DNA from: Vogesella aquatica
Lineage (GTDB): Bacteria; Pseudomonadota; Gammaproteobacteria; Burkholderiales; Chromobacteriaceae
Direction: 5' to 3'
NCBI RefSeq assembly: GCF_028548455.1
Contig: NZ_JAQQLF010000006.1
Coordinates: forward strand, 124,001 to 188,000
DNA: 64,000 bases
In this document: positions 16,790 through 26,448 of the stretch, one piece after another
How the letters are laid out: every line of letters starts with the position of its first letter
Position numbering within the stretch: position 1 is the stretch's first letter
Translations under genes and position numbers: made by a program
Notes under the pieces: model-generated
Told to the model about the DNA's origin: nothing
The model's input: only the letters and a program-made list of their open reading frames with translations
Database searches by the model: none

Positions 16790-19468
16790 ATGACCGACCA
16801 GCTTTTTGCCAAGGAAACGCTTCCCATCAGCCTCGAAGAGGAGATGCGTCGTTCTTATCTCGATTACGCCATGAGCGTCATCGTGGGCCGTGCCCTGCCG
16901 GACGTGCGCGACGGCCTGAAGCCGGTACACCGCCGCGTGCTGTTTGCCATGCACGAACTGTCGAACGACTGGAACCGTGCCTACAAAAAGTCTGCCCGTA
17001 TCGTGGGTGACGTGATCGGTAAGTACCACCCGCACGGCGATAGCGCCGTATACGACACCATCGTGCGCATGGCGCAGGATTTCAGCCTGCGCTACCCGTT
17101 GGTAGATGGCCAGGGTAACTTCGGCTCGGTGGATGGCGATAACGCCGCCGCCATGCGATACACCGAAATCCGCATGGCGCGCATTGCGCACGAGCTGCTG
17201 GCTGACATCGACAAGGAAACCGTCGATTTTGGCCCGAACTACGACGGCTCCGAGCACGAACCGCTGATCCTGCCTGCACGCATCCCGAACCTGCTGATCA
17301 ACGGTAGCTCCGGCATTGCCGTGGGTATGGCGACCAACATCCCGCCGCACAATATCAGCGAAGTCATCGATGGCTGCCTGGCCCTGCTGGCCAATAGCGA
17401 GATGACCATCGACGAGCTGATCGACATCATCCCGGCGCCGGACTTCCCTACCGCCGGCATCATCTACGGCACTGCTGGTATCAAAGAGGCCTACCGTACC
17501 GGCCGTGGCCGCGCCATCATGCGCGCCCGCGTGCACTTCGAAGACATCGGCAAGGGTGACCGCCAGGCCATCATCGTGGACGAGATTCCGTACCAGGTGA
17601 ACAAGGCCCGTCTGCTGGAGCGTATCAGCGAGCTGGTGCGCGAGAAGCTGATCGAAGGCATTTCCGACCTGCGCGACGAATCGGATAAATCCGGCATGCG
17701 CGTGGTGATCGAGCTCAAGCGTGGCGAAATGCCCGAGGTGGTATTGAACCACCTGTACAAGCTGACCCAGCTGCAGGACAGCTTCGGCATCAACATGGTA
17801 GCGCTGGTCGACGGCCAGCCGCGCCTGCTGAACCTGAAGCAAATCATTGACGAGTTCCTGCGCCACCGCCGCGAAGTGGTGACGCGCCGTACCATTTTCG
17901 AGCTGCGCAAAGCGCGCGAGCGCGGCCATATCCTGGAAGGCCTGGCCGTAGCGCTGTCCAATGTGGACGAGATCATTGCGCTGATCAAAGCATCCGAAGC
18001 GCCGCCGCAAGCCAAGGCAGCCCTGCTGGGCCGCGCGTGGCGCTCCGAGCTGGTGGAAGGCATGCTGGCCCGCGTAGACCAGAGCCAGGCGCGCCCGGAA
18101 GGCCTTGCGGCCAACCTGGGCCTGCACGCAGACGGCTATTACCTGTCCGAAGCCCAGGCACAGGCCATTCTGGACCTGCGCCTGCAGCGCCTGACCGGCC
18201 TGGAGCAAGACAAGATCGTGGGCGAGTACCGCGAGATCATGGAAACCATCCTCGACCTGATCGATATTCTGGCGCGCCCGGAGCGCATCAACCAGATTAT
18301 CCACGACGAGCTGACGGCGATCCGCCTGCAATACGGCGACAAGCGCCGCTCCGAGATCGAGCCGTTCGGTGGTGACATCAATATCGAAGACCTGATCACC
18401 CCGCAGGAAATGGTGGTGACCCTGTCGCATACCGGCTACCTGAAAGCGCAGCCGGTGGGCGACTACCAGGCGCAGCGCCGCGGCGGCCGTGGCAAGCAGG
18501 CTGCCGCTACCAAGGACGACGATTTCATCAACACGCTGTTCGTGGCCAATACCCACGACTACGTGCTGTGCTTCTCCAGCTTTGGCCGCTGCTACTGGAT
18601 CAAGGTGTACAACATGCCGCAAGGCGGCCGTACCAGCCGTGGCAAGCCTATCGTCAACGTGCTGCCGTTGCAGGATGGCGAGAAGATCAGCGCCATGCTG
18701 CCGGTGAAAGCCTTTACCGGTAACGAGCCGGAGCTGGACGACGACGCCGAAGTCAGCGACAAGGTGGAAGGCCCGTTTGTCTTCATGTGTACCGGCAACG
18801 GCACCGTGAAGAAAACCCCGCTGGAGGCGTTCAGCCGCCCGCGTACCGCCGGCATCATCGCGGTGAAGCTGGACGAAGGCGACACCCTGGTGGGCGTAGC
18901 CCTGACCAGCGGTAGCGACCAGGTCATGCTGTTCAGCAACGCCGGCAAGGCTGTGCGCTTTGACGAAGCCAATGTACGCGCCATGGGCCGTACTGCCGGT
19001 GGCGTGCGCGGCATGATGCTGGCCGATGGCCAGCAGGTGATCTCGCTGCTGGTGGCCAATAGCGACGAACAGCAGGTGCTTACCGCCAGCGACGGCGGCT
19101 ACGGCAAGCGTACCCGCGTGGGTGAGTTCCGCCAGACCAGCCGTGGTACCCAGGGCGTGATCGCCATGGACCTCACCGACAAAACCGGCCTGGGCCTGGT
19201 GTCGGCCAGCCTGGTGGAAGACAGCGACGACGTGATGCTGATTACCACCGGCGGCGTGCTGATCCGCACCAAGGTCGACCAGATCCGCGAAACCGGCCGT
19301 TCGGCCCAGGGCGTGCGCCTGATCAACCTGGACGACGGTGAAAAACTGGTGTGCCTGGTAAAAGTGGCCGAGAGCGAAGACAGCAGCGAGGCTGACGTGG
19401 ATGCCGAGCTGGCTGCGGACGACACAGCAGCACCGGCAGCCGGGGCAGGCGAGGGCGCGGCCGAATGA
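16790..19468 (+). CDS. gyrA: DNA gyrase subunit A
   Basis: An 892-residue subunit that cuts and rejoins DNA in the A2B2 gyrase. The start at 16790 ([19 protein letters not shown]) fits the family; the in-frame ATG at 16769 adds seven residues. The catalytic tyrosine is Tyr124 (AAMRYTEIR). The quinolone-resistance region reads [17 protein letters not shown], with Ser85 and Asp89 in the susceptible state (E. coli Ser83 and Asp87). The C-terminal beta-pinwheel has a GyrA box-like QRRGGRGKQ, and the protein ends in an acidic Ala/Glu/Asp tail. Its stop overlaps the next start by 4 bases. Confidence 0.97.
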   Translation: MTDQLFAKETLPISLEEEMRRSYLDYAMSVIVGRALPDVRDGLKPVHRRVLFAMHELSNDWNRAYKKSARIVGDVIGKYHPHGDSAVYDTIVRMAQDFSLRYPLVDGQGNFGSVDGDNAAAMRYTEIRMARIAHELLADIDKETVDFGPNYDGSEHEPLILPARIPNLLINGSSGIAVGMATNIPPHNISEVIDGCLALLANSEMTIDELIDIIPAPDFPTAGIIYGTAGIKEAYRTGRGRAIMRARVHFEDIGKGDRQAIIVDEIPYQVNKARLLERISELVREKLIEGISDLRDESDKSGMRVVIELKRGEMPEVVLNHLYKLTQLQDSFGINMVALVDGQPRLLNLKQIIDEFLRHRREVVTRRTIFELRKARERGHILEGLAVALSNVDEIIALIKASEAPPQAKAALLGRAWRSELVEGMLARVDQSQARPEGLAANLGLHADGYYLSEAQAQAILDLRLQRLTGLEQDKIVGEYREIMETILDLIDILARPERINQIIHDELTAIRLQYGDKRRSEIEPFGGDINIEDLITPQEMVVTLSHTGYLKAQPVGDYQAQRRGGRGKQAAATKDDDFINTLFVANTHDYVLCFSSFGRCYWIKVYNMPQGGRTSRGKPIVNVLPLQDGEKISAMLPVKAFTGNEPELDDDAEVSDKVEGPFVFMCTGNGTVKKTPLEAFSRPRTAGIIAVKLDEGDTLVGVALTSGSDQVMLFSNAGKAVRFDEANVRAMGRTAGGVRGMMLADGQQVISLLVANSDEQQVLTASDGGYGKRTRVGEFRQTSRGTQGVIAMDLTDKTGLGLVSASLVEDSDDVMLITTGGVLIRTKVDQIRETGRSAQGVRLINLDDGEKLVCLVKVAESEDSSEADVDAELAADDTAAPAAGAGEGAAE

Positions 19469-19938
19469 GTCATGCCGATGCGGCCAACCCCGAGGTGCTG
19501 AAGGCCATGGGCGAGCTGTTTGTCAGCTTGCCGCATTGCCGCACGCTGGGCTTCGAATACCTGGGTACCGTTGGCCGCAAGCCAACACTGCGGGTGCAAT
19601 GGCGTGAAGACCTGGTAGGCAACCCGGCCACCGGCGTGGTGCACGGCGGGGTGATTACCTCCATCGTTGACACCACCAGCGCGGTGTCGGTGGCGGCCAA
19701 TATGCAGGGCTACGAAACCATCGCCACGCTGGACCTGCGCATCGACTACCTGAAAGCGGCCACGCCTGGCAAGGCCATCTACTGCACCGCGGAGTGCTAC
19801 CGTATGGCCAGCCAGATCGCGTTTACCCGTGCCGTGTGCTATCACGATTCACCGGACGACCCGATTGCCCACGGCGTGGCCACCTTCATGCGCGGCTCCA
19901 ACCCCAAGCCCATGCTGCAGGTGGAGGAGAAGCCATGA
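19465..19938 (+). CDS. Hotdog-fold thioesterase (PaaI-like)
   Basis: A 157-residue single hotdog domain. The active-site helix region [20 protein letters not shown] is the PaaI/4-hydroxybenzoyl-CoA thioesterase type. It probably hydrolyses an acyl-CoA; the acyl group is unknown. It overlaps gyrA (ATGA) and the next thioesterase gene (ATGA), so the three are translationally coupled. Confidence 0.88.
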   Translation: MSHADAANPEVLKAMGELFVSLPHCRTLGFEYLGTVGRKPTLRVQWREDLVGNPATGVVHGGVITSIVDTTSAVSVAANMQGYETIATLDLRIDYLKAATPGKAIYCTAECYRMASQIAFTRAVCYHDSPDDPIAHGVATFMRGSNPKPMLQVEEKP

Positions 19939-20381
19939 GCGACTTCATGCAAACCTTCGACCGCCTGCGTGACGAAAAGCGCTTTGCCGAGGTGATTGCC
20001 GCCGTGCCTTACGCCCGCCTGATGGGCGTGGAATGCGGCGAGGATGCCAATGGCGAGCTGCTGTTTTCACTGCCGTTCTACGAGCGCAACGTGGGCAACA
20101 CTACTTTGCCGGCACTGCACGGTGGCCTGATCGGTGGCTTCCTGGAAAATGCCGCGCTGCTACACCTGATGTGGAACCGCGAATCGCTGGAAGCGCCTAA
20201 AATCGTTGATTTCTCGCTGGATTACCTGCGCTCGGGCAAGGCCCAGACGCTGTATGCGCAGTGCGAAATCACCAAGCAGGGCAAGCGCGTGGCGCACGTG
20301 CTGATCGAGGCGTGGCAGGAAGACCGCAAGAAGCCGGTAGCGGTGGCGCGGGCACATTTTCTGCTCAGCACCGGCAGCTAG
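19935..20381 (+). CDS. Second hotdog-fold thioesterase
   Basis: A 148-residue hotdog protein (LPALHGGLIGGFLENAALLHL as the active-site region). It is a paralogue-like neighbour of the previous gene but clearly divergent in sequence, which suggests a heteromeric pair or different substrates. The start at 19935 is set by the 4-base overlap; the longer frame from 19794 is within the upstream gene. A terminator follows. Confidence 0.85.
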   Translation: MSDFMQTFDRLRDEKRFAEVIAAVPYARLMGVECGEDANGELLFSLPFYERNVGNTTLPALHGGLIGGFLENAALLHLMWNRESLEAPKIVDFSLDYLRSGKAQTLYAQCEITKQGKRVAHVLIEAWQEDRKKPVAVARAHFLLSTGS

Positions 20382-20387
20382 ACACTC

Positions 20388-20413
20388 AAGCCACGCTGCG
20401 CGCGTGGCTTTTT
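20388..20413 (+). terminator. Terminator between the thioesterase genes and serC
   Basis: Stem AAGCCACGC/GCGTGGCTT with TGCGC loop and T run. Confidence 0.8.
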
Positions 20414-20445
20414 CATTATCAGAGACAAAGAGACAGAGGTCTGAC

Positions 20446-21531
20446 ATGGCAAAGGTGTACAACTTTTCTGCTGGCCCCGCCGTACTGCCCCACGAAGTGC
20501 TGGCCACGGCGCAAGCCGAGTTGCTGGACTGGCACGGTTCCGGCATGTCGGTGATGGAAATGAGCCACCGCGGCAAAGAGTTCATGGAAATCATCCACGA
20601 CGCCGAGCAAGACCTGCGCGAGCTGCTGCAGATTCCCGCCGGCTACAAGGTGTTGTTCATGCAAGGCGGTGCCTCGCAGCAGTTCTGCATGGTGCCACTG
20701 AACCTGGCACCGGCCGACGGTGTGATCGACGTGCTGGATACCGGCCACTGGTCGCGCCTGGCGGTAAAAGAGGCCAAGCGCTATACCAGCGTCAATGTGG
20801 TGGCCAGCAGTGCCGACCGCCACTACGCCACGGTGCCGGCGGTGGATACCTGGCAGTGCCGTGCCGACGCAGCGTACTTCCATTACACCTCCAACGAAAC
20901 CATCGGCGGCCTGCAGTACAGCGCCATCCCCGATACCGGCAGCGTGCCGCTGGTGTGCGACATGTCGTCCGATTTCCTGTCGCGCGAGATCGATGTGTCG
21001 AAATTCGGCCTGATCTACGCCGGTGCGCAGAAGAACATCGGCCCGTCCGGCCTGACCGTGGTCATCGTGCGCGAAGACCTGCTGGGCCGCGCCCAGCCGC
21101 AAACGCCCACCATGCTGAACTACCAGGTACACGCCGACGCCGACTCCATGTACAACACCCCGGCCACGTACCCGATCTACATCGCGGGCCTGGTGTTCAA
21201 ATGGCTGAAAACCCAGGGCGGTATCAAAGGCATGGCGGCGCGTAATGAAGAAAAGGCCGGCCTGCTGTACCACGCCATCGACAGCAGCAATGGCTTCTAC
21301 TACAGCCATATCGATGCGCCGTACCGCTCGAAGATGAACGTGGTATTCCGCCTGAAAGACGAGGTACTGGAAGAACAGTTCCTGTCCGAAGCCAAGAAAA
21401 ATGGCCTGGTGCAGCTCAAGGGCCACCGTTCGGTAGGCGGCATGCGCGCGTCCATCTACAACGCCATGCCGATCGAAGGCGTGAAGGCGCTGGTGCATTT
21501 CATGCTGGATTTTGCCCGCCAGCACGGCTGA
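20446..21531 (+). CDS. serC: Phosphoserine aminotransferase
   Basis: A 361-residue PLP enzyme that makes 3-phosphoserine for serine synthesis (and a matching step in pyridoxal phosphate synthesis). N-terminus MAKVYNFSAGPAVLPHEVL, GGASQQF for phosphate contact, PLP-lysine Lys196 in YAGAQKNIGPSGL, and HRSVGGMRASIYNAMP near the end are all diagnostic. The start at 20446 is chosen over 20404 for the family N-terminus and an AGAGG upstream. A terminator follows. Confidence 0.96.
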   Translation: MAKVYNFSAGPAVLPHEVLATAQAELLDWHGSGMSVMEMSHRGKEFMEIIHDAEQDLRELLQIPAGYKVLFMQGGASQQFCMVPLNLAPADGVIDVLDTGHWSRLAVKEAKRYTSVNVVASSADRHYATVPAVDTWQCRADAAYFHYTSNETIGGLQYSAIPDTGSVPLVCDMSSDFLSREIDVSKFGLIYAGAQKNIGPSGLTVVIVREDLLGRAQPQTPTMLNYQVHADADSMYNTPATYPIYIAGLVFKWLKTQGGIKGMAARNEEKAGLLYHAIDSSNGFYYSHIDAPYRSKMNVVFRLKDEVLEEQFLSEAKKNGLVQLKGHRSVGGMRASIYNAMPIEGVKALVHFMLDFARQHG

Positions 21532-21542
21532 TCGCGCCAAAG

Positions 21543-21552
21543 GTTGGCCGCA
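21543..21552 (+). repeat. Intergenic copy of the GTTGGCCGCA repeat
   Basis: Preceded by AG, located between the serC stop and its terminator, the position often held by uptake sequences in Neisseria. Confidence 0.75.
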
Positions 21553-21576
21553 CGCCGGTGCCGCCCGCACAAGCCA

Positions 21577-21605
21577 AACCCCTTCCTGCCCGGAAGGGGT
21601 TTTTG
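21577..21605 (+). terminator. serC terminator
   Basis: Stem AACCCCTTCC/GGAAGGGGTT followed by TTTTG. Confidence 0.88.
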
Positions 21606-21716
21606 TTTGTCACGGCTGCCGTTGTTCGCCTGGCAGACAAGACTGTTTAGGCCGGGTGGCTGGCTTTGCTGCGGCATTTTGCCGCATGATGCTGGCTAAC
21701 TTTGCGGAGAATGCCC

Positions 21717-22934
21717 ATGCGTACCTTGTCACCACTTACCCTGTTGTTGCTGGCTGCGGGGGCAATTGTGTCTATCAGCATGGGCGTGCGCCACGGTTTT
21801 GGCTTCTTCCTGCCGCCGATGACGCAGGCGTTTGGCTGGACGCGCGAAACCTTTGCCCTGGCACTGGGCTTGCAGAACCTGGTGTGGGGTGCCACCCAGC
21901 CGTTTGCCGGTGCCTTTGCCGACCGTCACGGGCCGGGCAAGGTGCTGCTGGCCGGCGGGGGGCTGTACGTGCTGGGCCTGGTGCTGATGACGGTATCCAG
22001 CACCGGCTGGCTGCTGTCCGGCTCGGCCGGCCTGCTGCTGGGGCTGGCGCTATCGTGTACCACCTATAGCGTGGTGTTTTGCGTGATCGTGCGCGCCGTG
22101 CCGGACGCGCTGCGTTCCAGCGCCATGGGCATCACCGCCGCTGCGGGCTCGTTTGGCCAGTTCATGATGGTACCTATCGAGCGCGGGCTGATCGATAGCC
22201 TGGGCTGGGTGCCGGCATTGCTGATTCTGGCCGGCATGGCGGCGGCGCTGTTGCCGTTGGCCGCCCCTATGGCGCGGGCCTACCGCAATGCCCCGCCGGT
22301 GCCAGCGCCGACCGGCAGCATCTGGCAGGGCATGGTGGCGTCGTTTGCCCAGGCCTGGCAGCAGCGCTCGTTCCGCTTGCTGATGGCTGGCTATTTCGTT
22401 TGTGGCTTCCAGGTGGTGTTTATCGGTGTGCACTTGCCTGCCTATCTGCGTGACCACGGCCTGGCTGGCGGCGTGGCCAGTATGGCGCTGGCGTTGATTG
22501 GCTTGTTCAATATCGGCGGCACCTATACCGCCGGCAGGCTGGGCGGGCGCTATCCCAAGCCGTATTTGCTGGCGGGTATCTACTTTGCCCGTAGCGTGGT
22601 GATCGTGGCGTTCCTGCTGGCCCCGCTTTCCAGTGTGTCGGTGGGGCTGTTTGCGGCGGCCATCGGCTTCTTGTGGTTGTCTACCGTGCCGCTGACCAAT
22701 GGCGTGATTGTCAGCCTGTTTGGCGTGCGCAACCTGGGCATGCTGTCAGGGGCGGTGTTTTTCTCGCACCAGGTGGGCAGTTTTCTGGGCGTGTGGCTGG
22801 GCGGCCTGATTTACGACCGCACCGGCAGCTACGACATTGTGTGGGGCATGGCTATTGTGCTGGGCTTGATGGCCGCTGCGGCCAACCTGCCGGTAAAAGA
22901 AGTGCCGGTAGCTACGGCCGGGGCGCAGGCGTGA
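21717..22934 (+). CDS. Major facilitator superfamily transporter
   Basis: A 405-residue protein with 12 predicted membrane segments. It starts MRTLSPLTLLLLAAGAIVSI, has GFFLPPMTQAFGWTRETFA in the first loop and the MFS loop ADRHGPGKVLLAG, and resembles the oxalate/formate- and monocarboxylate-like branch. The substrate is unknown. The start at 21717 follows GGAGAATGCCC; the frame could begin at 21702 but without a better site. Its stop overlaps the GTG of a tiny membrane protein gene. Confidence 0.88.
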   Translation: MRTLSPLTLLLLAAGAIVSISMGVRHGFGFFLPPMTQAFGWTRETFALALGLQNLVWGATQPFAGAFADRHGPGKVLLAGGGLYVLGLVLMTVSSTGWLLSGSAGLLLGLALSCTTYSVVFCVIVRAVPDALRSSAMGITAAAGSFGQFMMVPIERGLIDSLGWVPALLILAGMAAALLPLAAPMARAYRNAPPVPAPTGSIWQGMVASFAQAWQQRSFRLLMAGYFVCGFQVVFIGVHLPAYLRDHGLAGGVASMALALIGLFNIGGTYTAGRLGGRYPKPYLLAGIYFARSVVIVAFLLAPLSSVSVGLFAAAIGFLWLSTVPLTNGVIVSLFGVRNLGMLSGAVFFSHQVGSFLGVWLGGLIYDRTGSYDIVWGMAIVLGLMAAAANLPVKEVPVATAGAQA

Positions 22935-23044
22935 AGCTGCTGTTGGCCGCAAGCCTGCTTGCGTTGTTGTTGCTGGGCTTGTGGGCTTATGGCCGGCCCG
23001 GTTTCATCGTGGGCCTGGGCAACACCATCGCCAGCTGCTTCTGA
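22931..23044 (+). CDS. 37-residue single-pass membrane protein coupled to the MFS gene
   Basis: GTG start overlaps the MFS stop (GTGA). The product is one hydrophobic helix (KLLLAASLLALLLLGLWAY) followed by GRPGFIVGLGNTIASCF. The 4-base overlap is the main support; it might be a small accessory subunit of the transporter. A copy of the GTTGGCCGCA repeat lies in it (22942). Confidence 0.45.
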   Translation: MKLLLAASLLALLLLGLWAYGRPGFIVGLGNTIASCF

Positions 23045-23109
23045 TGGCGCTGCACTGCGGTGGCTTTACCCTTACACTAGGCAGGTATGCTTAATGAAAG
23101 GGGCGAGCC

Positions 23110-23700
23110 ATGCTGACATCATCGATACTGCAGCGTTTGCAGCAGCTATGGCAGGAGGGCGAGCACTTTGACGCCAGCCATAGCGAGCGGCGCGAAAAGC
23201 GCCTGAATATCACGCCGGATACCGGCAAATTCCTCTACCAGCTATCGCGCAGCCGCCGTGCGCGCACCGTGCTGGAAATCGGCACCAGCAACGGGTTTTC
23301 CACGGTGTGGCTGGGGTTGGCCGCAAAAGCCCACAAGGGCAGGGTGCTCACCGTGGATAGCTCGGCGCACAAAACCGCGCTGGCGCGTGCCACGCTGGAT
23401 GCCTTTGGCCTGCACGATGTGGTGAGCCTGCGTACCGGTGATGCGTTTTCCTTGCTGGCCGATGCGAATGACGAGTCGGTGGATTTGCTGTTTCTGGACG
23501 CCGATCGCGCAAGATATCAGGGTTATTGGCCAGAAATTACCCGCATTCTGGCGCCTGGCGGGCTGGTGGTGATGGATAATGCCTTGTCGCATGCTGGCGA
23601 GTGCGCGGATTTTATTGCTGCGGTGCTTGCGACGCATGGCTATCTCGCGGAAACTTATCCTATCGGAAAAGGCCAATTTGTCATCCTGAAAGACCTCTGA
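23110..23700 (+). CDS. SAM-dependent O-methyltransferase
   Basis: A 196-residue class I methyltransferase of the caffeoyl-CoA O-methyltransferase-like (Methyltransf_3/24) type. Motif I is VLEIGTSNGFSTVWLG, the acidic residue at the end of strand 2 is in VLTVDSS, and VDLLFLDADR is motif II. A GAAAGGGGCG lies before the ATG. The substrate is unknown. It ends 3 bases before pheA. Confidence 0.87.
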   Translation: MLTSSILQRLQQLWQEGEHFDASHSERREKRLNITPDTGKFLYQLSRSRRARTVLEIGTSNGFSTVWLGLAAKAHKGRVLTVDSSAHKTALARATLDAFGLHDVVSLRTGDAFSLLADANDESVDLLFLDADRARYQGYWPEITRILAPGGLVVMDNALSHAGECADFIAAVLATHGYLAETYPIGKGQFVILKDL

Positions 23701-23703
23701 ATC

Positions 23704-24777
23704 GTGTCTGAAGACCTCCTCAAGCTCCATCGTGACGCTATCGACCAGATCGACGTCGATATCCTGCATCTTCTCAACCAGCGCGCGCAGCATGCGCGTG
23801 ACATCGGCGAAATCAAGGGTGGTGGCATTATCTACCGCCCCGAGCGCGAAGCGCAGGTGCTGCGCCGCATCAAGGCGCTGAACCCTGGCCCGCTGCCGGG
23901 CGAGTCGGTAGCGCGCCTGTTCCGCGAAATCATGTCGGAATGCCTGGCGTTGGAAAAGCCGCTGTCTATTGCCTACCTGGGGCCGGAGGGCAGCTTTACC
24001 CAGCTCGCTACGCTCAAGCATTTCGGCCACGCTGCGCGCACTGTGGCCTGTGCGTCCATCGACGAGGCCTTCCGCCTGGTAGAGTCGCGCCAGCTGGACT
24101 ACGTGGTGGCACCGGTAGAAAACTCCACCGAAGGTGCAGTTGGCCGCACGCTGGACTTGATGGTGAGCACCCCGCTGAAGATCTGTGGCGAAGTGGTGCT
24201 GCGCATCCACCACCACCTGCTGCGCAAAACCCCGGCCATGGAAGGCATCCGCCGCGTGTACGCCCACGCCCAGGCGCTGGCGCAGTGCCACGAATGGCTG
24301 AACAAAAACCTGCCGGCCCATGTGGAGCGTATTTCGGTGGCCAGTAATGCCGAAGCCGCCAGGTTGGCCGCAGAAGATGCCAACTGCGCCGCCATTGCCG
24401 GCCAGGCCGCTGCCGAGCGCTACAGCCTGGCCAAGCTGGCCGAGAATATCGAAGACGAGCCCAACAACACCACGCGCTTCCTGGTGCTGGGCCATCAGGA
24501 AGTCGGCCAGACCGCGCAGGACAAGACCTCCATTATCGTGTCGGCGCCAAACCGCCCGGGCGCCGTGCACTCGCTGCTGGAGCCGCTGGCCGCCAATGGC
24601 GTATCCATGACCAAGTTCGAGTCACGCCCGTCGCGTGCCGGCCTGTGGGACTACGTTTTCTTTATCGATATGGAAGGCCACCACAGCAGCGACAATATCG
24701 CGCAGGCGCTGAAGGGCCTGGGCGAGCGCACGTCGTTTGTCAAAGTGCTGGGCGCCTACCCGCAAGCCGTACTGTAA
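23704..24777 (+). CDS. pheA: Bifunctional chorismate mutase/prephenate dehydratase
   Basis: A 357-residue P-protein giving phenylpyruvate from chorismate. N-terminal AroQ chorismate mutase (about 1-85: HRDAIDQIDVDILHLLNQRA), prephenate dehydratase (SIAYLGPEGSFTQLATLKHF; catalytic region NSTEGAVGRTLDLM; NNTTRFLVLG), and C-terminal ACT domain (about 270-350) with the phenylalanine-binding ESRPSR motif. The start is GTG at 23704. Feedback inhibition by phenylalanine is expected from the ESRP site. Confidence 0.96.
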   Translation: MSEDLLKLHRDAIDQIDVDILHLLNQRAQHARDIGEIKGGGIIYRPEREAQVLRRIKALNPGPLPGESVARLFREIMSECLALEKPLSIAYLGPEGSFTQLATLKHFGHAARTVACASIDEAFRLVESRQLDYVVAPVENSTEGAVGRTLDLMVSTPLKICGEVVLRIHHHLLRKTPAMEGIRRVYAHAQALAQCHEWLNKNLPAHVERISVASNAEAARLAAEDANCAAIAGQAAAERYSLAKLAENIEDEPNNTTRFLVLGHQEVGQTAQDKTSIIVSAPNRPGAVHSLLEPLAANGVSMTKFESRPSRAGLWDYVFFIDMEGHHSSDNIAQALKGLGERTSFVKVLGAYPQAVL

Positions 24778-24817
24778 TGACTGGGCTGCCGCCAGGCGGC
24801 CCGATAGAAAGCAAGCC

Positions 24818-25405
24818 ATGAGTATCCAATCCGTTTGTCTGTTTTGCGGCTCCAATAGTGGTACCCGCCCGGCCTATACCCACGCGGCGCAAGAGCTGGG
24901 CCGTACTCTGGCCGCCCGCGCCATTACCCTGGTATACGGCGGTGGCAATATCGGCCTGATGGGCGAGGCCGCGGACGCGGCGCTGGCCGCTGGCGGCCGT
25001 GTGGTGGGGGTGATTCCGGGTTTTCTGAAAGAAAAAGAAGTCGCGCACCACGGCCTGTCCGAGCTGCATGTCACGCACACCATGCACGAGCGCAAGGCGC
25101 TGATGGAAGATTTGTCCGGCGGCTTTATCGCTTTGCCGGGTGGCTTCGGCACCTACGACGAGCTGTTTGAAATGCTGACCTGGGCCCAGCTGTCGGTACA
25201 CAGCAAGCCCATTGGCCTGCTGAACGTGGATAGTTTCTTCGACCCGCTGCTGGCCATGGTGAAACACGGCGTCAGCGAAGGCTTTGTGCGCGAAAGCCAT
25301 CTGGCGCTGTTTGTGGTGGCGGATACGCTGCCGGATCTGCTGGACGCCATGAACCACTACCGTGGTGCGCCCGAGGGCAAATGGCTGTCGCATGACAACA
25401 TCTAG
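24818..25405 (+). CDS. LOG-family nucleotide phosphoribohydrolase
   Basis: A 195-residue Rossmann-fold protein (VCLFCGSNSG) with the LOG motif PGGFGTYDELFEMLTW and the TMHERK motif that forms the active site. Homologues release free bases from (cytokinin) nucleoside 5'-monophosphates; many bacterial ones act on AMP. The start at 24818 is chosen for the family N-terminus. It lies between pheA and a DAHP synthase with small gaps. Confidence 0.9.
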   Translation: MSIQSVCLFCGSNSGTRPAYTHAAQELGRTLAARAITLVYGGGNIGLMGEAADAALAAGGRVVGVIPGFLKEKEVAHHGLSELHVTHTMHERKALMEDLSGGFIALPGGFGTYDELFEMLTWAQLSVHSKPIGLLNVDSFFDPLLAMVKHGVSEGFVRESHLALFVVADTLPDLLDAMNHYRGAPEGKWLSHDNI

Positions 25406-25417
25406 CCGGAGCGCGGC

Positions 25418-26434
25418 ATGATTATCGTAATGCACGGCCGGGCCAACCCCGCCCATATCGATGCGGTAGTGGCCAAGATTCGCGCCGCCGGCTTGGCCGA
25501 GCACCTGTCGCGCGGCACCGAGCGCACCATTATCGGTGCGGTGGGCGACGAGCGCGTGCTGTCTGCCGACATGTTCGAAACCATGCCCGGCGTGGAGCGC
25601 GCCATTCGCGTGCTGAAGGACTACCGCATCGTCTCGCGCGAGGTCAAACCGGACAACAGCGTGGTGTCGGTACGCGGCGTGCAGCTGGGTGGCAGCGCCA
25701 TCCAGCTGATTGCCGGCCCCAGCGCCATCGAAAGCGCCGGGCAAATGCAGGCGCTGGCTACCCGTCTGCGCCACAGCGGCGTAGGGCTGCTGCGTGGTGG
25801 TGCCTACAAGCCGCGCACCAGCCCGTACGCTTTCCAGGGGGTGGGCGAGGCGGGGCTGGGCTACTTGCAGCAGGCTGCGCGCAGCCAGGCCATGCCTATG
25901 GTGAGCGAGCTGCTGGATGTGCGCCAGCTGGATACCTTTCTGGAATACGACGTAGACGTGATCCAGATCGGCCCGCGCAATATGCAGAATGCCGAACTGC
26001 TGAAAGAGGTTGGCCGCATCAACAAGCCGGTGCTGCTGCACCGCGGTGTGGCCTCCACGCTGAGCGAGTGGCTGATGGCGGCCGAGTACATCGCAGTGGG
26101 GGGCAACCACAATATCGTGTTCTGCGAGCGTGGCATCCGCAGCTTCGATACCGCCAGCCGCCACGCGCTGGATATCAGCGCCATACCGCTGTTGAAGCGC
26201 GAAACCCACCTGCCGGTGCTGGTCGACCCCAGCCACGCCGGTGGCCGCGCCAGCCTGGTGGCGCCGCTAGCCTGCGCTGCCATCGCCGCCGGGGCGGATG
26301 GCCTGCTGCTGGAAGTACACGACGACCCGCAACAAGCCTGGTGCGATGCCGAACAGGCCATTACGCCAGCCGCACTGGATGAACTGCTGGCGACGCTGCG
26401 GCCATTGGCGGCTGTGGTGGGGCGCACGCTGTAA
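25418..26434 (+). CDS. DAHP synthase, type Ibeta with N-terminal ferredoxin-like domain; unusual Ser at a metal site
   Basis: A 338-residue enzyme condensing phosphoenolpyruvate and erythrose 4-phosphate, the first step to chorismate. It has an N-terminal regulatory ferredoxin-like domain (1-70) and a barrel with LLRGGAYKPRTSPYAFQG, GNHNIVFCERG and VDPSHAGG. Compared with Thermotoga DAHP synthase (metal ligands Cys102, His272, Glu298, Asp309), the matching residues here are Ser102 (in GPSAIES), His273, Glu299 and Asp310. Thus only the cysteine ligand is changed. It may bind metal differently or have altered redox sensitivity. It is near pheA, so an aromatic-synthesis role is likely. Confidence 0.9.
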   Translation: MIIVMHGRANPAHIDAVVAKIRAAGLAEHLSRGTERTIIGAVGDERVLSADMFETMPGVERAIRVLKDYRIVSREVKPDNSVVSVRGVQLGGSAIQLIAGPSAIESAGQMQALATRLRHSGVGLLRGGAYKPRTSPYAFQGVGEAGLGYLQQAARSQAMPMVSELLDVRQLDTFLEYDVDVIQIGPRNMQNAELLKEVGRINKPVLLHRGVASTLSEWLMAAEYIAVGGNHNIVFCERGIRSFDTASRHALDISAIPLLKRETHLPVLVDPSHAGGRASLVAPLACAAIAAGADGLLLEVHDDPQQAWCDAEQAITPAALDELLATLRPLAAVVGRTL

Positions 26435-26448
26435 GCTAAGGAGAGCAC

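Noticed and set aside
15839-18622. A 927-codon open frame on the - strand
   Set aside because: It lies opposite the permease and gyrA genes. GC-rich codon use of those genes keeps the reverse frame open; no family motif is present.
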